A stretch of 64,000 nt of DNA from Spirometra erinaceieuropaei (GCA_902702965.1 CACRXP010001011.1:126948-190947); one strand, 5' to 3'; shown: positions 33,441-46,910, counted from the first letter of the stretch. A program made the numbers and translations. The notes: a model not told the origin generated them from the letters alone.

Positions 33441-34895
33441 AATACACGGTTTTTACTCACTATTTTGAAGGCATGAGTTGAAGCACTGAAAATAGTTTAT
33501 ACATCAATTACCTTACATGTCATCGTCTAATTTGTAATGTTATTTTGGCTGCAACTATTGCATTTTATGATGCATGATAAGAAACGTCACCATATGTTAA
33601 TACGACGCAGACATTAGTGTATGTCATCGCACTACACCAGCTATTTTATCTCTTAACGGACCAGACATGCATTTCTCTCTTCATCCCGCTGTTTTAAAAG
33701 TCTGCCTGATCTCCAGAATAGCTAAAAGTTCTTACTTGCATTTTCTGATATTCTACTTTTGCTATTTTATGCTAAATAGTTAAAAGCATATGTGACTAAA
33801 CACATCATGACAGTAATGTTCACGAAATATAATAGCGAATTATCTAGAGACAAGTGGAATCAAATACAAATCAAGGACGCAGCAAAGGTGGAGGTTTATG
33901 CACTTACTATTTTCGCAAACAGACTGGGCAATTGGGTATATAATCGGCCGCAAGCATTTAATTTTAGTTTACAGAAATTCAGAAATATGGGCAAAAATTA
34001 ATTCCCTGGACAGGCGTGCAAAATACTGTCGGAAGATGTAATTGAGGGTTGACGTATTTGGCTAAGGAATGTGTGGTTCTTATTCATTTCTCAACCGAAA
34101 ATTACTAACTAGGTCTCAATGAATATGAAGTAAGAAAAACGGCTCAACGCTGCTTAAGGCTTGATTTGTTGACTTATTTCGAAGGGGAAGAGCCATGCTT
34201 TTCTCTACAACAACAAGCAAATGCAAAATAATCTAACAGATTATGGTTTACGAAATCGTTAAACCCGAAGTATTGCATGCAACAGGCAGAAGATGCTAAT
34301 TACTTGCAATGACATGCACATATTAAAAGCTCGCTGTGTTTGAATCCGCATTAAGAAAAAAACACATTAACAACCGAAAGGACTTATTTTTAATCAACAA
34401 AATACACTCTCATACGCAAAAATGTATTCAGCGCCGCGTCCATACGCATAAACGCAGCAGGTATTTACGACGAATTGTAAATATATGCCCAAAATTATAT
34501 GCTAGGAAGCAAATGATAATTGAAAGCTTTCAGTTTCAGTTTCTGTGTAATTGAGGGAAAGATCGGTACTGAGAATTAGAACTCCTTTTTGTAACAATGA
34601 AGAGTATGCTGTGAAGGATTTGAAACTGGAAAAATACAACAACTAAAAAGTTATATTTTAGATTGGCGAAGTACAAGAAACTAGTCAGATACAAAAATTA
34701 ATCGAAGGGATAAAACATTAAATTGTCAAAACGTCACATAAGGTAGTCAGTATACGGATACTAAGTGCGATCTCAGTTACTTAGGGAGACGAAATAAATG
34801 CCAAACAATCAAATACAACAGGCTTGGGACAACAACTAAAAACTAACGTTACCGAAATACAGGCAGAAATATAATACCATTAATAAACTGTACGA
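33441..34895. other. Intergenic with old dispersed repeat
   Basis: About 33790-34380 resembles 3560-4150 (direct). About 33890-34045 resembles 35915-36080 in inverted orientation (AATTCC..GGACAGGCGTGCAAAATACTG shares the ATACTGTCGGAAGA word with 35917-35930). No exon recognised. Confidence 0.35.
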
Positions 34896-35520
34896 ACGAA
34901 ATGAAAGGTCCATACCGGTCAGGTGGCATTATGATTTTTAGTCGTGCACTGGTCAAACTTGCGCTCAAAAGCCTCAAGAGAGGTGGACATGAGTAGATCT
35001 GCAGGCAGATAATTTAATGCCTTGATCACTCGGATTGAAAAGAAGAAATTCCAAATGTGCACTCGGGCGCTTGACATGCGTAGATTAAGGGAATGAGCTC
35101 AGCGTTTCGTTGTGGTTGATAACGCAAAGAAATCAGCTGGTAAGAAACAGCAGTCCTGCCCGCTCATTATACGAAATGTTTGTATAACCTCGTCTCTCAA
35201 CTGTCTGTGATTCAGTGGGAAATGGCCGAGATTGTATAGCCATATTTCGTAGCGTAGTGGGCTCCGTCCAATAACGAGATTGGTTGACCGCCTATGAACT
35301 TTCTCTAGGATACGGAGATCTTTTTAGGTCCACGTTATCCACGCATGATTAGCAAACTCTAGCTGCGGCCGTACGAATGTCAGAAAGACATTAACGAAGC
35401 AGACTTCATCGAGGGTGGAAAAAACTCCCTTGACAAGATAAAGTACTGCCATCGCGTACTTGGCTACCTAGGAGCAGTGGAGTGTTGGTTTAACGGAAGC
35501 CGTCATCCACACATGAAACT
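34896..35520 (-). pseudogene. LINE fragment, RT thumb and C-terminus
   Basis: On the minus strand, in broken frames: RILEKVHRRSTNLV, YEIWLYNLGHFPLNHRQL, RDEVIQTFRIMSGQD, LPADFFALSTTT and LPADLLMSTSLEAFERKFD. These match in order the C-terminal part of ORF2 at 32670-33050 (RSILERVQRRATNLV, YRQLRGDLIQAFRIIRGQD, VPEDFFELATTT, SVEVFKRKLD). It is a 5'-truncated or broken older copy of the same LINE family. Confidence 0.75.
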
Positions 35521-37220
35521 TTTTTCTTCTCGTCCATATCATAAAATGATACGCCGTTTATGTGGTAAATGCGTTGGCTCGGAGATCGACTCCTGCCGAC
35601 TCGCAAAACATTGCACTTACTCACAATAAACCGCAAAACCAGTCCTCTGAACATTTCGAGTCGTGTTAGATATGCCTGCCGGCGATCTTCGTCAAATCCA
35701 GTTCCGATGACGCTTCAAAGAACATGGCAGCATCACCATTCAGTTCACTGACGCATATTTCTGGTGTTTTTCCTAGTCGGGTGTTGTTGCAGACAAAATA
35801 AGCGTTAAATAATATTGCGCTGTTGTTAATATTCCCTGAGAGCTGGTAGTTCGTTTTGGGGGAAAAAAGAGAAATACCACGCATACCTTAACCAAATATG
35901 TTTATGTTAGACTATGTCTTCCGACAGTATGCTGCAGGCCTGTCAACGGAATTAAATTTCACCCAATTTCTTTTACTTTTCCATCAACTAACGTTAGAAG
36001 CGTGCCTCGGATTGTATACCCAGTAGCCCAGTCTGTTTTCCAAAATAGCAACCGTACGCATTTCTGTCTTTCAGCGTCCACGATCTGCATGCATTTCTCC
36101 ATGCCTCTATTTATTTTAATGTTCTATTTCGTGAAAATTTGTCTCATGTTTCGTTTAAGCACATGGGTTTTTTCTTACTTACCAGATAATAGCAGAAAGT
36201 TAATGGCATAAATTGCAAGCAAGACCTGTTAACGATTCCGGAGATTAGGCTGGCTAAGTAAACAATGAGATGAAGTTCGTTCCTGAGAAATAGCGAATTT
36301 CGTCACTAAAAAAATTTTACTTGCCAGCATAACGACGTAACGTAGGTAAGCACGAATTCGGTCAACATCATTCGATATATTTTTGATTGTTAGACATAAA
36401 CATGAACCATATAAAAGTTGATCCCGACTAGTTCGTGGTAACAGAGTCATTAGGTATGCACATACTCCCAAGGCCAGAAAACAGAATGATTTGGACGGTG
36501 ATTAGGGTGGGGATATAGGACAAATAAGTAAGGTTAACGACTCAGCCTATTTTCTTCACAAAAACACATCTTAAGCACCGAATTCCGTAACGTTGAATGG
36601 CTAACTGACGGTGTATCTCGAACATTCTAGTCGGTTTGTGTATTGTGGATTCTGTGGTTGAATGGCCTACAGAGAGACAGGCTTCAAGGGTTCCTACCTA
36701 GTGCGGTCTTTATGACACTCCCAAATAATGAAACCCGAACCGAGTGCGGAAGCAAGCCAAAGGTGGGGGATATTCCGGCTCTGCCAGCCTACTGCGCCTT
36801 CCCATCCTCCCATCTTCTTGTCCATGACATAAAAGAGCCCCCAGGGGTGGAGTAGAGTGTGCGGCAGATATCGCGATACTCTATTATCAGTAAAAAACGT
36901 GCGCAAGCCACCGAACCTGCGCTCACACTGCTGTGAAGCATGCGGTCGACGTCGACGGTCGCAATGACTAATCTACCATATCTCATCAACCTGTCGTTTT
37001 GGAGCTATCATGTCCTCCGTGTTCATCTGCTTTGTATTATAAATGCTCTCACATTTGTATGGAATTTGTGAACCAATGAAAATATTTTCTCAAAATCGTG
37101 GCATGCTGTGTTTAATATGAATTTGGAAGTAGCACGAAGTAACGGTCACTTGGGAAGGTAATTATCCGGCTGTGGTGAGTGAACGATTGAAATCATGTAT
37201 AGATGGAAGAGGAAGGTATA
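35521..37220. other. Intergenic, no gene recognised
   Basis: About 35900-36150 is an inverted relative of 33790-34100, so the LINE fragment between them sits inside an old inverted repeat. The GC-richer patch 36720-36960 has no recognised motif. No exon supported. Confidence 0.35.
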
Positions 37221-37282
37221 CCTGGGGGACATTATAAAATTGACAGTGACAGCACATTCACAAGCTACCACCTACCACACAC
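37221..37282 (-). promoter_or_regulatory. Conserved 3'UTR element, copy D
   Basis: Minus strand: GTGTGTGGTAG starts 72 nt after the stop and the block ends ATAATGTCCCCCAGG, matching the elements of copies A and B in word order and spacing. Confidence 0.45.
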
Positions 37283-37353
37283 AAACGCTCTAAACGGATT
37301 GCCATATATTATGGTTTCATTGGATTGGCCTCATTATGTTTCCTTTGTTATCT

Positions 37354-37913
37354 TTAACACGGAATTGGAACCTTTGAATTGATTTCTCTTAGTGCATCCG
37401 TCAAATACTTATCAAACTTTGTCTTAAATAATTTTATGCCAGCGAACCGACTGTCGTAGAACTCTCCATCACCAAGGCGTATTGCGGAAAAGAAGTCAAC
37501 ATAGCAGTTCCGTGCAGGTGTATGCCTGTCCGTCCAACCAGTGATGTTAACGCTGACTGTCATATGTCCGAGCTTTACTATCAAAGCTGGACATTGAAGC
37601 AGAATCTTGGCCTAGTTAAAAAGGATAATTTTGAAACGCTACTACAAATCTCTCTAACAATATGTAACAAGTTATGAGAAGTAGTGAGTTCATAACCAAC
37701 CTGACGGGAGTATAGATTAACCGGAAGGAGTAAATTTCGGCAGTTATATTTCAATAAATCCGGATTACGAAACACATGACAACCAGTCACTCGTCGGAAA
37801 CTTCCAAGTTCAAGAGGCATAGAAACGGCTTGCGTATCGAATGTTAATAATTTAATTTGTTCCCTCAGAAGGATGAAACTCCGCAGAAGGATTTCGTTAA
37901 AGCTTGGGATCAC
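37354..37913 (-). CDS. Novel secreted-protein family, copy D (minus strand)
   Basis: Minus-strand join of 37913-37701 (213 nt) and 37611-37354 (258 nt with stop), with an 89-nt GT-AG intron (donor CAG|GTTGGT, acceptor TTTTTAACTAG). Exon lengths and phase 0 are identical to copies A, B and C although the protein is well diverged. Kept features: LELGSFRRVTGC, LLKYNCRNLLLPVNL, the sequon in SVNITGW, NCYVDF, GDGEFYD, and the C-terminal helix-like stretch FKTKFDKYLTDALREINS ending in cysteine. The acceptor before the first exon is TTCATGATTAG, followed by GTG. The start exon was not found. No frame damage is visible in the two exons, so this copy is likely functional. Function unknown. Confidence 0.72.
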
Positions 37914-39560
37914 CTAATCATGAAAAGATCTTGCATATTCATGCCAAGGGATAATCGTAAATTAACACTCTCTCTGGACAATTAAAACCCGTTTCTTTCA
38001 GTCGCAAATTGCTGAAAACATTTGAGTACAATTTGAAAGTTTGTTGCAACTCTATGCGGCCGAATTGAAATATGAGCAGAAAAGAAAACTAGACTTTTAA
38101 CGGTTACAGTTACTTAAGGCATATCCTAGAAATAATCGTGGACTTTATCGAAGAAAACAGTACAACCGCTTCTTACGTCTTCTTTACTGATTCAACGTAG
38201 TCACTTAAATTTGATAGGTCACGGAAATGCCAATGTTTCTAGCGATCCTTTTAACTGATCAAAGTCTGTTCTTTGAAAGACAGACGCATGTTTGCTACGC
38301 GTGTCTTCGCATTCAATACCATCCTAAGATTTTTTGTAAATTCTAACACGAAACGAATAAAACAGCTAAAATAATTTTTGACACAACATTTCAGACCCCC
38401 TGTTAACGATATTGTAAATGTGCAAAAGACGGTCAGTGATGTTCAGACAACAAATACTTATTTAAAGATAAATATATTGCGTGGGCATGATATCATATTG
38501 CAATGCTTGTCGTTAATGGAAATGCGCATACAAGGGAAATGACTGTTATGATGCAATGTTTGCGAATTACTCACGATTGCCTGCCTGCATGCTAAAACCA
38601 TTTGCGCAGGGCATAAAAGGATTGTTAACACTGTAACACTCATCATCGTCATCATCCAGCAAAGCTCATGGAAAACTGACAGGTGTTCGCAACTAAAATA
38701 CCCTTCTGCAGCCGCGTCCAATCGGATGCTTATGTTAAAGTCGAATGATGATTCGTTTTGAATACGCAATTGAACTTTCATCATCATCATCATCAGCATC
38801 GTCCTCATCATCATTATCATTTTCATTATCATCCAACGTACGCGGTTCAATTAGCGCTTGTTTGATCCTCCTGAATGGATATCGATTTCGCGCACATTAA
38901 CCATCATCTACGTAAATGTACCTGACATAGCCACTTCAAAGCATGCCTTACGTAATTTCCCCAATGGTTCTGGCTTAGTGGCAAGGTGGATATTTGCAAT
39001 GATGTTTGTGGGAATACACTCACATCTTCTCCTGGCACATACTGGCACAATGCTCATCAATGCGGGACATGCCTTAGATCTTTGAATCAGCCTCCATGTC
39101 TGGCTGGATTCAAAATGACTTTCTGCAAGTAGCATAGTTATTAATTACTTTAAAACCCGAGAGCATGACTTTTGTCCAAATGCATACTGTCACTTTCATT
39201 GGATGCTTGCATTAAACCTGGGTTTAGTAAATGTGTTAAGAATAACCCATTATTTGACAATTATCAAGTTCAGGCTAAACCGAAATGTAATTCTGAATGT
39301 AAACAAAATTATGCATGTAATTTCCCTTCTGCAATATACTATCCAATAAAGACAATTTATTTGTCCATGTTAACACGCTTGTGCATACAATACGTGGCTA
39401 ATGGCAGAACACAAGGAACGAGACTGGTAGTCAAAAATCATTGGCGACCGTTCATTATGTCAAATTACGCAAGTAGTGCAAAGAGGAATCTCGCTATCAA
39501 ATTACTGCGAGGTAGTTCTCCGCCCGCATCTCCTTAATCGCTTCAAAATGCATCTGCAAC
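37914..39560. other. Upstream region of copy D, no exon identified
   Basis: The first exon of copy D should lie here, but no clear signal-peptide-like exon with a donor was found. A simple repeat at 38776-38835 is listed separately. Confidence 0.35.
38776..38835 (+). repeat. Imperfect (CAT)n microsatellite
   Basis: A run of CAT/ATC triplets with a few interruptions (TTTCATCATCATCATCATC onward). It makes a long but meaningless Met-rich frame on the minus strand. Confidence 0.85.
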
Positions 39561-39574
39561 AAGGACGTCAACAC

Positions 39575-39935
39575 TCACGTTTGAGCATGGCTGGCTGATA
39601 TCGACTAAGAGACTAGAAATATTCGTGTGAGCCACCCTATTATTTGTCGATAGTAAGTGTCATGACAGATTTCAATAACGTCTTTGTTCCAACCCTGTAA
39701 AACACCAGTAAACCCAGGGATTCGAATCTACGATTATAAAGGCATAAATAGAAGGCGGTCAAAACCTTAATCATTTAGATTTAAAGGCGCATCTGGAGTC
39801 GTATGCTAAATAAAATATGGGTCTAATTCCCCACCTCAGCCTACTGCAACAAGTTACATTTACCAATTCTATTACAGGAAGCTGCCTGTGCAAACGGGAT
39901 TTCCTAAACAATTGATTCAGGACCTACTAGTTGCT
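39575..39935. repeat. Two decayed SINE fragments
   Basis: About 39585-39640 (GGCTGGCTGATATCGACTAA, then CTAGAAATATTCG) is a worn version of the hammerhead region of the 310-bp SINE family, with the core mutated to CTGATAT. About 39715-39795 is a minus-strand tRNA-like head (B box GATTCGAATCCC) of a second family; its flank to 39935 matches 26880-27010. Confidence 0.5.
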
Positions 39936-41870
39936 TTTCAGGTCAAGAGAAATAATATTTGTTATGAGAGTTTATTAACGATATGTTTTGACGTAACTCT
40001 GGAACATTCTACGATTTCGATAGAATTCGGACACGCGACAGCCGTAGTCACTTGCCTCATGTGGCAACTGTGTTGGCTGTTTTCAAGCGTGATCCTTGCC
40101 GATGTTAGTTTGATTTCCAACGAGGCCGCCTAATATTTCATGAAAAGGTTCAAATGAACTATTTAAACCTGCCGATATGCATACTAAATAAGTACATCTG
40201 ACAGTTATCTTGTGAATACTATATTGATTACATAGGGAATGCTGGCTTGGCAAACAGTTATCAGTATTAGAATTGGTGGATGTTGACACTTCCCAGCCTC
40301 CATCATCGGAGCATAGCAATTGCAGCTCTTGCTGATAATAAGCTAATGATTTTCACCGCCGGCCCCTCATTATGCATGTGCTTGACTTACTAATTTAGAC
40401 CTAACCGTTTCCTGTTGACTTGCCTTAACCTCCAAAAGGGCTAAATATTGGCTAAGCACAGCGTGCTTATGGCACGACTGCGGCCACTGACGTAAGTCGG
40501 TGTAACTGATCAGTGCTTTCTGTTGGTTATTTCACCCACGGAGGCATTTCGAAACTGACAGGTGCTCGAATGTTCCACCCTGATTGGCATAGTCAACGGA
40601 ATTATATACCCGCATCCCACCCACTATCTTCATCGCACTAAGTACGGGCGAGTGCGTAGTCCCGAGAGCCCGTTTTCACCGAAAATAGGGGAAACGGATG
40701 ACCAAAGTTATACTTGACCAAAATCAAACCGTATCTCACCAAACAGAAACAACCAATCGGTCCGCTGAGACACGTGCTGGTGGCCAACATGCACGCTGAC
40801 TCAGCGAAAACTACGTCAGCCGCTAAGCGATACAAGAATCCCCCGAGTCCGTTGCCGGTCTCTCTTCGAATTTTTAAAGTTAGTCAACAAATGCAGTGTC
40901 ATTCTTTTTCACTTAATCCTTTAAATCTGCCAGTAATAGTGAAATTGAAATTCCTGTCTAATTCTCCTCAATTTAGCGAATTTGCCGAAACTGCGATTCG
41001 CGCTAGCAGTACAATAGATAAAACATTGACAAGGAAATCTTCATTGCGGGTCAGATTTTTCGAATAGCCATCTTGTCTGCCCATTTTGGCAGACCGAAGA
41101 ATCGTGCGCATAACTCGGCTACCATGAAGCACGATAATCGGTGTCGACTCTGGGTCTGCATTTTACCCGATTTTCACCATGGACTTTTCAACCCTCCATC
41201 TCGGTAATTTAGACCACCGGTTGGCCTACCCGCGAAGAGCCACCCCTTCCTTCAACAGTACAATTAGTTTCAACCAGTCACACTTTTCTATGCAATGTGA
41301 AATGTTTGAGATGTTGTAATGCGAATGCTGGCAACGCAAATCTTACTTTAGATACTACTCTGAATCAAACGATTTACGATACTTCTTTTTTCGTTTCACG
41401 TTTTCACTGTCCAATTTTCAATTATTTAATTGTGCATACTAGATAACCACATTTTTAGAGTGGACGGCTATAGCTGATTCGTTATTGACCAAAAAATTAC
41501 CCGCGAACCAAATTTACTGTTGCAAATCCTGGTTTTGTAGGCACACATTAAGCATGGTATCTTGTGGCAAAAATCTGGATAATTTATGAAGACTGTAATG
41601 TATTTCGTTTGGATCAATGGCCTAGACAGCGTTTTCTGTAGACCCGACCGCTTTACACACTCAGTTACAGAGGTGTTTGCAAATTATTCAGTGCGCATGT
41701 GTATTTGAGGTTTCCAATAAACCGAACATGCCGAATGATAATGTAATATTCAGATAGTTTTCTTTGCAAAGTTCTTCGTTCAATAGCATCTCGACGATGA
41801 AATATTCGGCATTTATCCGCGGATGAGCGAAAAAATTCAATCAGGCTATAGCAGATTGTGCAATTGAAGA
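39936..41870. other. Intergenic, nothing recognised
   Basis: Several frames of about 80-117 codons (for example 40714-41067) have no recognisable domain, no partner and no exon structure. GC content rises around 40400-41250, perhaps an unrecognised old repeat. Confidence 0.35.
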
Positions 41871-41879
41871 GGACAAATG

Positions 41880-42520
41880 TGAACTCATTCTATATCGCTG
41901 TGTCGACTATCGACGCAAGACTTGGTTTATTTTCCTGATGATCCAACAGTTTTCTGTGCGCTGCCATCTGTTGTTGGACTTTCGGCATTAACCGTTGAAG
42001 ACGCGACTGTTGTCAATTTTTCTGGTTCGGGTGACGTGGCGATATTACTTAGAAGCGGCTGATCCTTTTTGTTGGCATTTTTCCCACCAGATTTATTCCT
42101 TCCTTTCGGATTTCCTAGTTGACTGCTCTCAATTTTATTTTTCGTTTTTCCTTCCCGAGCAGGCGTATCTGTTATTGAAGGCGATTGTAAAGAGGCTTTT
42201 AAGTGAGATAAATTTGCTTTACTCCTAGTTATTCTTCAAGTGGGGACATTTGTATCGTCAGGTGTGTCTAAATCATATTGTAGAAAAGCCTATATCTTAT
42301 CTGTTCAATCAGATGGTTAACCGTGAGGGCTAAGAGTTGGCATCCACCATAAAGCCTATTAGCGAGTGGCTTGCCTGTACTATTCATGTAATTTTGTGGG
42401 AGGAGCTGAAACAGCGTTGAGGTGGCCCAGTGGTCTGGGATGCTGAACGGCATGGCGAGGGTCGCGAGATCGAAGACATCGGTAGGTTTCCGATTTCGCG
42501 AGGCAGCGCACATGTTTGTA
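41880..42520 (-). pseudogene. LINE ORF1 fragment, minus strand
   Basis: The minus-strand frame 42513-42268 (CAASRNRKPTDVF, NYMNSTGKPLANRLYGGCQLL) lines up with ORF1 at 29089-29337 (SLLDSKCVPHTDRYCSGCQIL). It continues past a stop with LDTPDDTNVP against LDTPNDANVP at 29341. The downstream Lys/Ser-rich part is degenerate. It is an old copy of the same LINE family. The plus strand at 42413-42490 carries the tRNA-like sequence noted for ORF1. Confidence 0.7.
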
Positions 42521-43140
42521 GAGTTTTTTTAAATTATGTAAAAAGAAAAATATTTGGGAACGATTTTAAGAAGTAACTGTTTTATATTGGCCTCTCGAAA
42601 TAACTTGATAGAGAAGGGACTGACGGTCGTTTCAGCTAAGTCTAGTTTGAAAAGTTGTTTTGGATCTGATTTTAAACAGAGCGACAAGCAGAAATAATAA
42701 TAATGCAGTTTAATCGACTTTGCCTTTTGTAGACTTTGTACGGAAACACTGAGCACTTAGAGACATTGTTTTTGAACGCAAGGTTGTGTAGGCCAAGGCC
42801 AATTTCAGCGGAAGATGAAGTTCGCGGAACAGTTGTCCTGGCCGTAGGATAAAATGTCAATGAATATGATGGAAATGAGGTGTTCAATAATCCAATTTTT
42901 CTAGAGAATCCTCCTTTTTCTGTGAGAAAACAAACCGCTTGAAAATTTCATTCTTGGGAGTCCAAAAGTTCAACCGAGCGGAGAGAATTTAACTAAAGAT
43001 GCAACGCAGAATTTAGGATCGGTCCTATATAGGTACAAGTTGAAACACCGGCTGAAGTTCAAAAATAGATGCGGCTAGTCTGAATCACCGCGATCGATCA
43101 GATATTTCAGCCTTCAAAGAAGGTAAGCGATATTTTGGCA
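42521..43140. other. Intergenic, nothing recognised
   Basis: No exon or repeat with a partner was seen. Possibly the 5' region of the LINE fragment that follows. Confidence 0.3.
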
Positions 43141-43149
43141 TGTCGTTTT

Positions 43150-44090
43150 GCTAGACAACATTGATGCGGTGCAATGTCTACCTCCCCTAGTTCGAAGCGA
43201 CCACGTCATATAGTAATGGACGTACACCAATTTTCTCTACACGAACAAGCCACCAGTGTTAGAAAGAACATTTGGCTCGGTAGTTAGCCCAAATAAAAGC
43301 TGAACTAAACACCACAAACTGACAATCAGTGTTTTCGGGTGACATAATAAAGGATTGGGACTGGTTAAGTGAGTTATTGTTCATTCTTCTCAGAGAACAC
43401 TGCTCTATTTCACGGAAGAGACTGAAGAGCAGACCCCCGTGGCTAATTCAATCTTTAAAAAAGGGGTGAATAAAAAGAGGACGTTATGTAGGAAATTCTT
43501 CTCTCGGATGGGAGCTCTGTGTCGGTAAATGTATACAATGCACAGATGAACCTAGTTAAGAGGTTAATCCTCGGAACGCGGAGTACTTTCGAGAAAGACC
43601 TACTGAATCGAGCTGCATAAAATCCGAAGTTATTCTATTGTTATATAAGAAGAAGCACACGAAACGGAGATCCAATCGCGTTATTTAAAGCTAGTGACGA
43701 CATAGAAGTTAGTGAAGCCGGAGAAAGGACAGAGCATTTTCACAGTTTTTAAGTCCATCTTTACGATTAAAAGCGCATTTGTTACTCCTGAGTGCGATAT
43801 AGCGGACGGGTGAACGATGGAGTTTGTTTCTTTCGCCGAAGCTATTCTTCTCGAAGGACTGTCGGCGCTGAATGAGTCTATATCACCTGGGCCGGATGAA
43901 ATACAACCCACACTTTTGAAGGGTGCTCGCTGGAGAACTATCTTAACCGATGACCATGTTCTTCCAAGCTTCGGTCGAAGCAGGCCAATTTGACCGCCGA
44001 TATGAAATCTGCACAGATCATGCCAACTTATAGAGGCGGCGGTACGTTCTTGGTAAACAAATACAGACCAATCAGCCTGGTCTGTCGAAA
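43150..44090 (+). pseudogene. LINE fragment, ORF2 linker and RT start
   Basis: In broken frames: VQCLPP near 43170, SDHVI near 43197, DIEVSEAGERTEHF near 43700, LNESISPGPDEIQPTLLKG near 43870 and YRPISL near 44065. These match 30880-31800 of the full LINE in order. Heavily decayed. It abuts the inverted block at 44105, so its insertion may have cut off that block. Confidence 0.75.
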
Positions 44091-44104
44091 TTATTTGTCT
44101 TGAT

Positions 44105-45060
44105 TCGGTTTTATTAAAAGAGTTAAAAATTTGCCAACCACGAAAATCAAACCTTATTATTCGATTTAGATTTTAAATGACACTTCGCAAATGCCAAATT
44201 AGACTTCATTAAGGATCACCTGTCACCACTTATCACATCTGTCACATATTCGAATTATTCACGAAATTTGCAGTAAATGGAGGCGTGATTAATAAGAGTA
44301 GGAATTGTTATCCTTTAATAATGAAAAAATGATCACGCTTGCCTCTCTGTATATTAAAAGCGATTGAGTTAAGCCTAAAATACTTGAAAGAAATGCAACA
44401 CTCCCCATCAGTCAGCAATGTCTTCTGACAATTAAAAGGTGTTTGCTGTTATAATACACAGTGGCACCTGTATCCAATCGCTCACATGTTTCTTAAAGCA
44501 GCAGGCACCGTCTTTGAAATCGCATTAGCCAATTGATTAGTCGGTAGTAGCTGTGTTTCGCGCAATCGTTTATGCAGCGAATTTGATCCCTCGGCTTCAC
44601 TAAGTAATGAAGAAACATACATTTCTAAAATTGCACAATGGATCCTGTCTGTGTTGTTCATTTTATTAGCAGTAGTGGTAAACGAAAATGGACAACGCAA
44701 GGTCTTAAAATCTCACAATAAGAAACTTTATAAAAACCTAAATATACAATTTTTCGTGCCTAAAATGCAAATTTAATGTTCTTTTTTACTAAATGATTAA
44801 AAGAAAGCTTTTCTGTGAACGTTTTCAATAAAATATATTTGAATTTATACGACCATCGCAAATCCTAAGGAAAAATGCATGCTATTTATGTAGTCATTTT
44901 TTACCCTGTACGGTTTCTGCAGGAGGCCAATATGGAGGGCCTTTCAAAGCCGACATCCTAATAAGCCCGAAATTCTATAGGATTATTCCGCACGCTAATA
45001 AATATTGCAATCCCACTTAAGTTACCTTTCCTAATCGAAAACGAATTTCAGAATTTCGAC
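44105..45060 (-). repeat. Third, inverted copy of the gene's 5' region
   Basis: Inverted relative to copy A: 44105-44590 matches 20525-21030 and 44590-45060 matches 19140-19640, with about 0.88 kb (19645-20525) missing. It includes the promoter-like segment (complement of GACTGATGAGGAGTG near 44400). It ends at the LINE fragment, so any gene exons once attached on the left are gone. Confidence 0.7.
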
Positions 45061-46910
45061 CAACATTTCATGAGATTGGTCACGCACTGTACATTAAATC
45101 TTGATCTGTGCGTATGGATCTTGAATAAACTGATCTACTGAAAGTTTGTATATAATATCTGAAGAAATTAAAAGACGAGGATGTTTGTGCGTTCTGGGGA
45201 TTATCAGGAGTGTTAGGGAAGACAACTGTAGATCCTGCTAATTGGGTGGCAGAAAAAAATGTTTGTTATGCGAACGCTTTATCCGCTTTGCCATTTGGCA
45301 TGAACTAATGTAACATGTGAATGCTATTTCTAGTTTAACCTAAGTCTATCGTAATCGTTTAGAGTTGAAATATGACAAGGATTTTCCGAAGTCCTTCGAG
45401 ATACTGTTGGGTGGAAATGTCAGAAATGTAAGGCCGAGTCTGAACTCAAACAGAAACCAACACAACCTTTTCGTACGCATGTTGAACTCGACCGTATGCT
45501 CAGATCATCATCTGGTGAGGTTTGGCAAATGCTCCTTTTAATGTGTTGAGCGGTCTTCTATGCATAACAGACACAATGTCTCATTTAGTGAATACCATAT
45601 ATTAAGGATAACTATAGTCATTGATAACATAACCCAATCTTAATATATGTGAAAACATTATGCCAGCGGCAAAATTTGGTCTTACACATCAGACGCTTTG
45701 AGGGCTCTTGTCAACCCTTGTTGACTGTCCTGGTGATCCTGACAAGTGGTGTTTCGTAGTGGCAGTTGATACGTGTCCCATGAAGGGGAATGAACATTAG
45801 CCAAATATTATTATCATAACACAGCTCTGAGAAAATTTGGACTGACTGGCATTTCCAGTTTTTTGTTTAGCAGAAAATAAAGCAGGATCTGTTAACGTCA
45901 AAACTACTAGCGTATAAGGTCAGATCAAAGAGACTGACAGGAGAGGCCTTTGACTGAACTCGTGTTCTGTGGCAGTTTTTGAACGTTCGTGTTTAGCTGA
46001 GCTATTACACAGAATGATTGCAGACAAACTGCGAATACATGACTGGGTTTAAGAGCATCACGCGTTGAATAAAATTGCACATAAAGTTGATTGACTTGCC
46101 TAAATGCCTTGCTAAGTTGAATTGTCTGTGATTAATATTCCAGACACCGCCAGTGAAAATTAGCACTCAAAAAATACAATGAACACCTATTCTAACGCGA
46201 CGAAGTCGTATACTATCTTATAGTGTTTAGCATGGAATGACGTTTCCTTGAAATGCCATTTTCACTTTACCTTACGTCAAACGCCAGTTAAATTAGACAG
46301 CGAGCATTTTCAAGGTAAATAGGCTAAAATCGCGCACGGTCGTGTAACAAATGATGTCCTGATAGGACATGCAGTGTCACCAGAAAGGTGGCTGAACATT
46401 GGTTATTACACATATACATAACGTGATTCTTTGAGGTCACTGAGTACTAAGTTCAACTCACAACATCTGTCTGTATTTTAGCTGTCCGTGCTAAAATGTC
46501 ATTTTGTTCTAGCACCCCTTAAATATAAAACTAAATTCCGCTGATTAACCCTTTTAAGTCATTTCAAAACAAACTTTTCGCAGTATAATTATCGCTAGAA
46601 AAGTTTATGAAGTCAGACAAAACAGTCATTAAACTGTTTAATTTGACGTATAGACCTCGATAACTGGATCGATGAAATCGGTTGACATGACACAATTTCA
46701 AGTTTCTTTACTTCTTTCTTCTCACTAATATAGACAAATGCATTTTTGTGCACTGGCACATGAGTTACGCTATTGTGATTGTTGTTTACAGTATATACAT
46801 TGTGTTTTTGCCAACTGCTATGTCCTGTGCACTGTTATTAACTTACATTTAAGGACTAATGAGAATCCGCGCGCATTTATATACATGACCACGGGTAATT
46901 CCAATCAGTT
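45060..46910 (+). repeat. Left arm of 1.85-kb inverted repeat, includes E copy E3
   Basis: Inverted partner of 56650-58480: the outer part is the E repeat (core near 45650-45800, TATGCCAGCGGCAAAATTTGG) and the inner part (46460-46910) matches 56650-57140 (GATTGTTGTTTACAGTATATA against its complement). Together the arms bracket the 9.7 kb that holds gene copy B. Confidence 0.7.

Noticed and set aside
38458..38850. 130-codon Met-rich minus-strand frame
   Set aside because: It is produced by the (CAT)n microsatellite.
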